Assembly: GCA_051277445.1 (NCBI GenBank)
Contig: JBNMQC010000153.1
Coordinates: 1 to 5,730 of the forward strand
DNA: 5,730 nt
Direction: 5' to 3'
Source: Bermanella sp051277445
Lineage (GTDB): Bacteria; Pseudomonadota; Gammaproteobacteria; Pseudomonadales; Oceanobacteraceae
Shown piece by piece: positions 1-4,981 of the stretch. The number at the start of each line of letters is the position of its first letter. Within the stretch, counting starts at the first letter, position 1. The notes beneath the pieces are model-generated. The model saw only the letters and a program-made list of their open reading frames with translations. It did no database searches and had not been told where the DNA came from. The position numbers and the translations under genes are program-made.

Positions 1-58
1 TTGTGGCGATCGCTGCACAAGGCGCCAACATCAGTAAAATCAGTAGTCTTATGAGCAT
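1..58 (-). CDS. Start of a divergent gene encoding an exported protein (5' part only)
   Basis: Read on the minus strand, an ATG at 58-56 opens a frame that runs off the window edge after 19 codons. The visible peptide, MLIRLLILLMLAPCAAIAT, looks like a Sec signal peptide: a short basic n-region (Arg4), a hydrophobic core of Leu, Ile and Met at about 5-12, and an A-I-A cleavage-type site at about 16-18. Cys14 follows L-A-P. Proline just before the Cys does not fit a lipobox, so a periplasmic or secreted protein is likelier than a lipoprotein. An in-frame TTG at 67-65 is an alternative start, with a GATGGA stretch three bases before it; the ATG has no close Shine-Dalgarno. A stop lies in frame further upstream, so this is not the middle of a longer frame. 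A well-spaced promoter on the same strand (90-118) supports a real gene. The mature protein is not in the window, so its function cannot be named. Confidence 0.55.
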   Translation of the reverse strand, partial: MLIRLLILLMLAPCAAIAT

Positions 59-89
59 CGAGTGCAACGATCCATCTTGTGTTTATTTA

Positions 90-118
90 AGCATAGTTCA
101 GGGTTTGATATTGGCCAA
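90..118 (-). promoter_or_regulatory. Probable sigma-70 promoter of the divergent signal-peptide gene
   Basis: On the minus strand, TTGGCC (118-113, 4 of 6 to TTGACA) is followed after exactly 17 bases by TATGCT (95-90, 4 of 6 to TATAAT). Transcription would start near 83, about 25 bases before the ATG at 58. Its -35 box shares the palindrome TTGGCCAA (111-118) with the oppositely directed gltX promoter. Confidence 0.4.
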
Positions 119-139
119 AGTCCTTATAGGCCCTATAAT
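111..139 (+). promoter_or_regulatory. Probable sigma-70 promoter of gltX
   Basis: TTGGCC at 111-116 (4 of 6 to TTGACA) and a perfect TATAAT at 134-139 are separated by 17 bases. The expected start is near 146, giving a leader of about 25 bases before the gltX ATG. This is the best promoter in the window and probably drives gltX-manC-kdsC-kdsB. Confidence 0.7.
124..138. repeat. 15-bp palindrome over the gltX -10 box
   Basis: TTATAGG-C-CCTATAA is a perfect inverted repeat with 7-base arms around one central base. It covers all but the last base of the -10 hexamer. It could be an operator for a dimeric regulator, or a by-product of a -10-like TATAAG on the other strand. I recognise no regulator for it. 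Confidence 0.45.
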
Positions 140-171
140 TCAGCACTTTTCAAAGCATCATCAGGATATTT

Positions 172-1686
172 ATGACTGTTCGCACCCGTATTGCACCATC
201 TCCAACTGGCGACCCACATGTAGGCACGGCATACATTGCTTTGTTCAATCTTGCGTTTGCACGTCAGCATGGCGGTCAGTTCCTGTTACGCATTGAAGAT
301 ACGGATCAGTCTCGCAGCACCTTAGAATCTGAACAAACCATCTATGATAGCTTGCGTTGGTTAGGTCTGGATTGGGATGAGGGTCCTGATGTGGGTGGCG
401 ACAAAGGCCCTTATCGTCAAAGTGAACGCAGCGCTATTTACGCTGAGCACACTCAAATGCTGCTGGATTCGGGTCATGCGTTTAAGTGTTACCGCACCGC
501 TGATGAATTGGATGCACTTCGTGCGCAAAAACAAGAAGCAGGTGGGTTTTCTGCCCTTAAATACAGTGATTTAGAGCTTTCAGCGGATGTTATTGCTGAA
601 CGCGAAGCCGCAGGTGCGCCTTATGTTGTGCGTATGCACGTGCCAGAAGAGGGTGTGTGTACCTTTAATGACATGCTGCGTGGCGACATAGAAATGGACT
701 GGGGCATGATTGACTGCCAGATCCTGATGAAATCAGACGGCATGCCGACTTATCATCTTGCCAATGTGGTTGATGATCATCTTATGGAGATCAGTCACGT
801 GATTCGAGGCGAAGAGTGGTTGAGTTCTGCCCCTAAGCATCAGTTGCTTTATAAGTACTTTGGTTGGGAAATGCCTGTTTTATGTCATATGCCGTTATTG
901 CGTAACCCGGATAAGTCCAAGTTAAGCAAGCGTAAGAACCCAACCAGTATTCTGTATTATAAGCGCATGGGCTTCATGCCTGAGGCCTTACTTAACTATC
1001 TAGGTCGCATGGGCTGGTCTATGCCAGATGAGCGTGAGCAGTTCAGCCGTGATGAAATGTTTGCCAATTTCGATATTTCGCGTGTGTCTTTGGGTGGTCC
1101 AATTTTCGACCAAGAGAAGCTCAGCTGGTTGAATAGTCAGTGGATTCGAGATCTTTCTGAGGAAGAATTTGTCGCTGAATTTATTAAGTGGGGCTTGAAT
1201 AAAGACGCTCTCATGCCAGCGATTGCACATATTCAGCCTCGTGTTGAGCGTTTTAGTGACGTTGTACCACTGGCAGGCTTCTTGTTGTCTGGGATGCCAG
1301 CACTGACCGAAGAGAGCTTTACGCATAAATCCATTGAGCCTGCTCAAATGGTTGAGTTGCTGCAAATGGGTCTTTGGCAACTTGAAGCCATTCGCGACTG
1401 GCAAAAGCCTGAGATTCAACAGCGCTTGTTTGCTCTTGCTAAGATTGAAGGTATTAAACCAAAAGATTTCTTATTTGGATTCTTTGTGGCGATTGCCGGA
1501 ACAGCCAATTCATTCTCTGTGCTAGATAGCATGCAAATCATCGGTCCGGACATGAGTCGTTCTCGTGTGCGCCATGCTGTTGATGTTCTGGGCGGTATTT
1601 CCAAGAAGGGCATGAAGAAACTCGATAAAAAATACCGTGATGTGTCTGCTCAAATCGAAGCACAGCTTGCTGAAGTAAACGAGTAA
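172..1686 (+). CDS. gltX: Glutamyl-tRNA synthetase (GluRS, class I)
   Basis: Charges tRNA-Glu with glutamate using ATP in the cytoplasm, feeding protein synthesis and, in most bacteria, tetrapyrrole synthesis. At 504 residues it is slightly longer than the usual 470-495. The Rossmann catalytic half carries PSPTGDPHVGT at 9-19 (HVGT is the HIGH motif, 16-19), an RGEEW motif at 212-216 and KLSKR at 250-254 (the KMSKS loop). LGGPIFDQEKLSWLN at 307-321 leads into the helical anticodon-binding half. The start is fixed by an AGGA Shine-Dalgarno at 163-166 and by the family-typical N-terminus MTVRTRIAPSPTG. The zinc-type C-x-C seen in E. coli GluRS is here C106-Y-R108, and no partner C/H cluster follows, so the zinc site seems lost. 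The C-terminus is lysine-rich. It is the first gene of the probable operon; manC begins 9 bases downstream. From memory, the closest resemblance is to pseudomonad GluRS. Confidence 0.97.
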   Translation: MTVRTRIAPSPTGDPHVGTAYIALFNLAFARQHGGQFLLRIEDTDQSRSTLESEQTIYDSLRWLGLDWDEGPDVGGDKGPYRQSERSAIYAEHTQMLLDSGHAFKCYRTADELDALRAQKQEAGGFSALKYSDLELSADVIAEREAAGAPYVVRMHVPEEGVCTFNDMLRGDIEMDWGMIDCQILMKSDGMPTYHLANVVDDHLMEISHVIRGEEWLSSAPKHQLLYKYFGWEMPVLCHMPLLRNPDKSKLSKRKNPTSILYYKRMGFMPEALLNYLGRMGWSMPDEREQFSRDEMFANFDISRVSLGGPIFDQEKLSWLNSQWIRDLSEEEFVAEFIKWGLNKDALMPAIAHIQPRVERFSDVVPLAGFLLSGMPALTEESFTHKSIEPAQMVELLQMGLWQLEAIRDWQKPEIQQRLFALAKIEGIKPKDFLFGFFVAIAGTANSFSVLDSMQIIGPDMSRSRVRHAVDVLGGISKKGMKKLDKKYRDVSAQIEAQLAEVNE

Positions 1687-1695
1687 ATACATAAA

Positions 1696-3069
1696 ATGGC
1701 TATCCATCCAGTGATACTTGCCGGCGGCAGTGGTTCGCGGTTGTGGCCGTTATCTCGACAAAACCACCCTAAGCAGTTTTTGGACTTGCTTGGGGTGGGT
1801 GATACCTTACTGCAATCCACTGTTAAGCGGGCTCAGTTATTCAGCGATGTTGAGCCGTTAATCATTGCCAATAAAGAACACCGTTTTTTATTGCAGCATC
1901 AAATTGAACCTCTGGGTTTAACCTCTGCCAATGTATTGCTCGAGCCTCATGCAAGAAATACCACTGGTACGGTTGCCTTGGCCTGCTTGAATATTATGCA
2001 GTCAGATCCCGATGCCATGTTGTTGTGTTTACCTGCGGACCATTATTTACCTGACTCCAAGGCGTTTTTAGAGGCCGTTGTTAATATGGCGAACGCCTTG
2101 CCAGAAAAGTATGTTGGTTTGCTTGGTGTTAAGCCGGATTATGCCGCAACGCAGTATGGGTATATTGAGTTTTTACGTGGCGAGACACTTCATACCGTCA
2201 CACGGTTTATAGAAAAACCAGAGGTGCAATTAGCCGATGTGCTGTTTGCTCGATCAGATGTGGCCTGGAATAGCGGAGTCGTGATGGCTAGGGCGCAGGA
2301 TCTGTACGACGCTTTAAGTCTACATACGCCTGTGCTGTTGTTGCAGGTTGAAAAGGCTTTTGCTGAGAGTGATACGCTCTATGATTTTAAGCTTGTGGGC
2401 GACTCTTATGGGGACATTGAGAGTCTGCCTTTTGATATAAGCGTGCTTGAAAAAAGTGATGGCATAAAAGTCGCCTTGCTGGATCAGCAGTGGGATGACC
2501 TTGGGTCGTGGGCATCATTACTGGCTCGCCGAAAAGCCCTGGGGTTAGCGAATTTTAACGTATTTAACGATGACAAGCTTGTACTGGCCTTTGGTGGAAA
2601 AGAGGTCGTTCTTGTGCAAAACGACGACATCTTGTTTGTTGCTGATCAAGATGTCTTGTCTGATATGTCGGCCATTAGCGAGTATTTGATTCGTCATAAT
2701 ATAATGCATCTATTGAATAGGATTGACGTTCATCGACCATGGGGCCAGTTTAAGGTGCTAGCGCAAGATGAGCATTTCATTGTTAAGCGTTTAATGGTTT
2801 ATCCCGGTGCCCAGATTTCGCTGCAAAGTCACCAGTTTCGCCGAGAAAACTGGGTGGTGGTTAGAGGTCAGGCGGAAGTACAGCTTGATGATCATCTTCA
2901 GCTCATTGAAGAGGGTGGCTGTGTCAGCATTGCTCAAAATCAAAAGCACCGCTTAAGAAACCCAAATGAGGGTGTGCTCGAAATCATTGAAGTGCAAACT
3001 GGTGAGCGTTTGGATGAGCAGGACATCATTCGTTATGATGATGAGTATCAGCGCCATTTGAAAAATTAA
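1696..3069 (+). CDS. manC: Mannose-1-phosphate guanylyltransferase with C-terminal phosphomannose-isomerase-like cupin domain
   Basis: Makes GDP-mannose from GTP and mannose-1-phosphate, the donor for mannose- and fucose-type sugars in exopolysaccharide, O-antigen or capsule. It belongs to the bifunctional AlgA/ManC/XanB (type II PMI-GMP) family. The nucleotidyltransferase domain spans about residues 1-280, with LAGGSGSRLWPLSR at 8-21, PKQF at 25-28 (catalytic-type Lys26) and FIEKP at 171-175. The cupin domain covers about 345-455, including VHRPWG, an IIEVQTG stretch and the ending IIRYDDEYQR. The usual isomerase signature QxHxHRxEHW reads QSHQFRRENW at 377-386: Gln, the first His and Glu are kept, but the second His is Phe and the last His is Asn. 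Isomerase activity is therefore doubtful, while the guanylyltransferase looks intact. The length of 457 is a little under the family's usual 470-480. The Shine-Dalgarno is weak (GAG at the end of gltX) and the gap is 9 bases, which suggests translational coupling. No promoter is visible in front of it. Confidence 0.93.
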   Translation: MAIHPVILAGGSGSRLWPLSRQNHPKQFLDLLGVGDTLLQSTVKRAQLFSDVEPLIIANKEHRFLLQHQIEPLGLTSANVLLEPHARNTTGTVALACLNIMQSDPDAMLLCLPADHYLPDSKAFLEAVVNMANALPEKYVGLLGVKPDYAATQYGYIEFLRGETLHTVTRFIEKPEVQLADVLFARSDVAWNSGVVMARAQDLYDALSLHTPVLLLQVEKAFAESDTLYDFKLVGDSYGDIESLPFDISVLEKSDGIKVALLDQQWDDLGSWASLLARRKALGLANFNVFNDDKLVLAFGGKEVVLVQNDDILFVADQDVLSDMSAISEYLIRHNIMHLLNRIDVHRPWGQFKVLAQDEHFIVKRLMVYPGAQISLQSHQFRRENWVVVRGQAEVQLDDHLQLIEEGGCVSIAQNQKHRLRNPNEGVLEIIEVQTGERLDEQDIIRYDDEYQRHLKN

Positions 3070-3087
3070 AATAATAGGATTGTTAAT

Positions 3088-3642
3088 ATGATGTTGCCGA
3101 ACCAAATAAAAGAGAAAGCAAGAAGCATTGCCTTAATGATTTTTGATGTGGACGGGGTGTTAACCGACGGTACGCTTGTTTATGGTCCCAAGGGTGAGGA
3201 AGTAAAGCATTTCAATGTAAAAGATGGTGTTGGCATTAAGTTACTCCAAACCTATGGCATCGAAGTGGCTATTATTAGTGCAAAAGAATCTGCGCCATTA
3301 AAAAAACGAATTTCAGATTTAGGAATTAAACATGCTTATCTTGCTTGCAGAGATAAGTTGCTGGCACTGGATGAACTTACTACCAAGTTGCAAATAGATA
3401 ACGAGCAGGTTGCGTATTGTGGTGATGATGTTATTGACCTTAAGGTGATGAGAAAAATCGCCCTGGCGATTGCTCCAAATGATGCATACGAGATGGTTAA
3501 AAATCATGCGCATTTCATAACGCATGCTGCTGGTGGTAAGGGCGTGGCTCGTGAAGTGGCGGATGTTTTGCTGTCCAGTCGAATGGACTTGGAGCAGGCT
3601 TACATAAAAGCCATGCTGCCAGAGTTTGAAGATAAAAAATAA
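3088..3642 (+). CDS. kdsC: 3-deoxy-D-manno-octulosonate-8-phosphate phosphatase (KdsC-type HAD phosphatase)
   Basis: Removes phosphate from KDO-8-phosphate to give KDO, the step just before CMP activation in LPS core synthesis; family members act as cytoplasmic tetramers. At 184 residues it has the KdsC size and no cap domain. HAD motif I is FDVDGVLTDG (19-28; nucleophile Asp20, acid/base Asp22). Motif II is IISAKES with Ser64, where many KdsC proteins have ITGR. Motif III is Lys90, motif IV is GDDVID with Asp113 and Asp114, and the C-terminal GGKG is at 149-152. Two ATGs lie side by side (3088 and 3091); the first is 8 bases from the AGGA at 3076-3079 and is preferred. It lies 18 bases after manC and 26 before kdsB, whose product uses KDO directly, and this supports the assignment. 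AGA arginine codons and a slightly AT-richer start differ mildly from its neighbours. Other sugar-acid phosphatases of the YrbI group are the main alternative. Confidence 0.88.
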   Translation: MMLPNQIKEKARSIALMIFDVDGVLTDGTLVYGPKGEEVKHFNVKDGVGIKLLQTYGIEVAIISAKESAPLKKRISDLGIKHAYLACRDKLLALDELTTKLQIDNEQVAYCGDDVIDLKVMRKIALAIAPNDAYEMVKNHAHFITHAAGGKGVAREVADVLLSSRMDLEQAYIKAMLPEFEDKK

Positions 3643-3657
3643 ACGCACTTAAGATTT

Positions 3658-3661
3658 AGGA
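3658..3661 (+). promoter_or_regulatory. Ribosome binding site that sets the kdsB GTG start
   Basis: AGGA lies 7 bases before GTG at 3669. The only nearby ATG (3661) overlaps this site and reads into a stop after nine codons in another frame, so GTG is the only start that yields the conserved N-terminus. Confidence 0.75.
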
Positions 3662-3668
3662 TGAAGTT

Positions 3669-4433
3669 GTGTCTGCTTATAAAATTGTAATACCTGCGCG
3701 TTACGGCTCCAGCCGCTTGCCTGGCAAGCCGCTGATAGAGCTTGCTGGTAAGCCTATGATTCAGCATGTGTACGAGCGCGCCTTGGCAACGGGTGTCTCA
3801 GACATTGTGATTGCTACGGATGATCAGCGTATTTTTGATGTTGCTAAGAGCTTTGGTGCTCATGTGGTAATGACATCGGTGAATCATGAAAACGGCACTG
3901 AGCGCATTGCTGAGGTCGCTCAACAGTTGGGCTGGGGGGCGGATGATGTAATTGTCAATGTCCAAGGTGATGAGCCTTTGATTCCCCGTGAGCTTATTGA
4001 GTTGACCGCAAAAGGATTACTTGATTACCCGCAGGCTGGTATGTCGTCTCTTTGCACGCCGATTGAGTCAGCGGAAGATGCGTTTGATCCTAATGCTGTA
4101 AAAGTCGTCTTAGATAATACGGGTTTCGCTATGTATTTTAGTCGAGCGCCTATCCCATGGGATCGCGATTTGTATAAAAGCGGGCAGTCAAAATTAACTC
4201 AGCTAGCGCCTGTGTATCGCCACATCGGCATGTATGGCTACCGAGTTTCGTTTTTACAGCAATATGCATCTATGGAGATGACCGCTCTTGAGCAAGCGGA
4301 GTGTTTAGAGCAACTACGTGCACTTTGTTATGGGGTCAAGATCCATATGGGTGTTATAGATCAACCGCCAGGCCATGGAGTTGATACACCTGAAGATGTT
4401 GCTCGAGTAGAGGCTCAGCTAGCAAGGCTTTAA
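3669..4433 (+). CDS. kdsB: 3-deoxy-manno-octulosonate cytidylyltransferase (CMP-KDO synthetase)
   Basis: Couples KDO to CMP from CTP, giving the CMP-KDO that WaaA adds to lipid A; the reaction is cytoplasmic and Mg-dependent. The 254 residues match the family length of about 245-255. The nucleotide-binding signature PARYGSSRLPGKPL is at 9-22, NVQGDEP at 97-103 (metal-binding Asp101), SRAPIPWDRD and YRHIGMYGYR in the middle, and VDTPED at 238-243 (second metal Asp239) near the C-terminus. All key residues are present. Translation starts at GTG, which is uncommon but forced here by the Shine-Dalgarno and by the conserved start MSAYKIVIPARY. It follows kdsC by 26 bases and is the last gene of the probable operon. 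Its stop codon TAA overlaps the stop of the convergent sulA-like gene, leaving no room for a terminator between the two. Confidence 0.97.
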   Translation: MSAYKIVIPARYGSSRLPGKPLIELAGKPMIQHVYERALATGVSDIVIATDDQRIFDVAKSFGAHVVMTSVNHENGTERIAEVAQQLGWGADDVIVNVQGDEPLIPRELIELTAKGLLDYPQAGMSSLCTPIESAEDAFDPNAVKVVLDNTGFAMYFSRAPIPWDRDLYKSGQSKLTQLAPVYRHIGMYGYRVSFLQQYASMEMTALEQAECLEQLRALCYGVKIHMGVIDQPPGHGVDTPEDVARVEAQLARL

Positions 4434-4768
4434 ATTAAGGTTAATTGGCATGCACTGTTCATTATTGGGCGCTGTGTTATCCAGTTAATATGCGTATGAT
4501 TGCGTAAGGCTAGCAGCTCAAGAAAGGCTTGTTGCTGCTTTGGAATGGCGTCACGATCCAGTGTGATTGAAGAGTAATTGCCTGTGGTGATGGCCATCTC
4601 TAAAGCCTTGGCTAAATGCGCTGGTTTTTTTGGGTGCAGCATAAGTACGCGCTGCTGATCTTCTGCCGGCAATTGTTTTATTTGCTTGATTTGAGAAGGG
4701 CTTGGAGAAATCCAAAGCATCCAATAGTGGCGAGAAGGTTCGGCTTGAGATTTAAGTAGTGCGTTCAT
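4430..4768 (-). CDS. sulA: SulA-like SOS cell division inhibitor
   Basis: Probably blocks FtsZ ring assembly during the SOS response, giving cells time to repair DNA. The 112-residue protein aligns by eye with the conserved core of SulA: YWMLWISP at 15-22 resembles the RWQLWLTP stretch of E. coli SulA, ALEMAITTGNYSSI at 55-68 matches its RALRTGNYS segment, and WITQRP at 96-101 matches FIMRP. It is far shorter than E. coli SulA (169 residues), mainly because the variable N-terminal region is missing. The C-terminus ends in CQLTLI rather than the E. coli tail that Lon recognises. There is no longer in-frame start worth choosing. ATG at 4768 has a modest AGG about 9 bases upstream. Two LexA boxes and a promoter lie directly upstream, the strongest support for the SOS role. 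It is convergent with kdsB (stops overlap by 4 bases) and divergent from tig. RecA-like or ImuA-family relatives are the alternative. Confidence 0.8.
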   Translation of the reverse strand: MNALLKSQAEPSRHYWMLWISPSPSQIKQIKQLPAEDQQRVLMLHPKKPAHLAKALEMAITTGNYSSITLDRDAIPKQQQAFLELLALRNHTHINWITQRPIMNSACQLTLI

Positions 4769-4775
4769 AATTGGC

Positions 4776-4791
4776 CTGTTTATCCATACAG
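4776..4791. promoter_or_regulatory. LexA box 1 (start-proximal)
   Basis: CTGTTTATCCATACAG is a perfect CTGT-N8-ACAG SOS box, the gammaproteobacterial LexA consensus. It ends 7 bases before the sulA-like start codon, inside the predicted leader, where bound LexA would block elongation or act together with box 2. Confidence 0.82.
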
Positions 4792-4810
4792 TGTTTTGCT
4801 GGTTGAGTGA

Positions 4811-4839
4811 ACAGTACTGTATAAAAAACCAGTTGTAAA
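4811..4839 (-). promoter_or_regulatory. Probable promoter of the sulA-like gene
   Basis: On the minus strand, TTTACA (4839-4834, 5 of 6 to TTGACA) is followed after 17 bases by TACTGT (4816-4811, 3 of 6 to TATAAT). The start would be near 4804. The spacer is exactly filled by LexA box 2, a classical repressor position. The weak -10 leaves other spacings possible. Confidence 0.5.
4817..4832. promoter_or_regulatory. LexA box 2 (promoter-proximal)
   Basis: CTGTATAAAAAACCAG differs from CTGT-N8-ACAG at one core base (C for A). Its flanks, TA before it and TT after, and its AT-rich centre fit the E. coli-type box well. Its centre is 41 bp from that of box 1, about four helical turns, so two LexA dimers would lie on the same DNA face. 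Confidence 0.68.
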
Positions 4840-4854
4840 GATCACTTAGTGATC
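4840..4854. repeat. 15-bp palindrome between the sulA-like and tig promoters
   Basis: GATCACT-T-AGTGATC is a perfect inverted repeat with 7-base arms, directly upstream of the sulA-like -35 box. It is not a LexA, FNR or CRP consensus. It may be an operator for either neighbour. No T-run follows, so a terminator is unlikely. Confidence 0.45.
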
Positions 4855-4903
4855 AAATATAGGCACAAATGGCCAATAACATGGAATTGATCCAAAAAAC
4901 TGC

Positions 4904-4932
4904 TTGATTCCCTAGGTTCAGATCAATAGAGT
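4904..4932 (+). promoter_or_regulatory. Probable sigma-70 promoter of tig
   Basis: TTGATT (4904-4909, 4 of 6 to TTGACA), a 17-base spacer and TAGAGT (4927-4932, 4 of 6 to TATAAT) predict a start near 4939 and a leader of about 43 bases. It is the best-spaced pair in the region, but neither box is strong. Confidence 0.4.
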
Positions 4933-4981
4933 TACCAACCCTAAAATTCACCAGCTTCTGTATTTTGTGTGTGAGGCATTC

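Noticed and set aside
1..171. tRNA genes upstream of gltX, as seen in some gammaproteobacteria
   Set aside because: No cloverleaf, T-loop GTTC-type sequence or CCA end is visible on either strand.
3..296. Open frame of 97 codons over the gltX promoter and start
   Set aside because: It overlaps the gltX control region and N-terminus in another frame, has a Cys/His-rich composition without domain character, and no ribosome binding site.
1000..1419. 139-codon minus-strand frame inside gltX
   Set aside because: Antisense shadow of a strongly conserved coding region; no promoter, binding site or recognisable motif.
3058..3087. Possible promoter before kdsC (TTGAAA followed by GTTAAT)
   Set aside because: The spacing is 18 and the -10 touches the start codon, so the transcript would start inside the gene; read-through from gltX explains expression better.
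3319..3648. 109-codon minus-strand frame over kdsC
   Set aside because: Shadow of kdsC, whose HAD motifs are intact on the plus strand.
4604..4632. AGCC-TT-GGCT inverted repeat followed by a run of T
   Set aside because: The loop is only two bases, the T-run is separated from the stem, and it lies inside the sulA-like coding region, where the T-run encodes lysines.
4752..4787. Short minus-strand frame ATGGATAAACAG... overlapping the sulA-like start
   Set aside because: Only 11 codons and lying over LexA box 1; no own binding site, so an upstream regulatory peptide is possible but unsupported.
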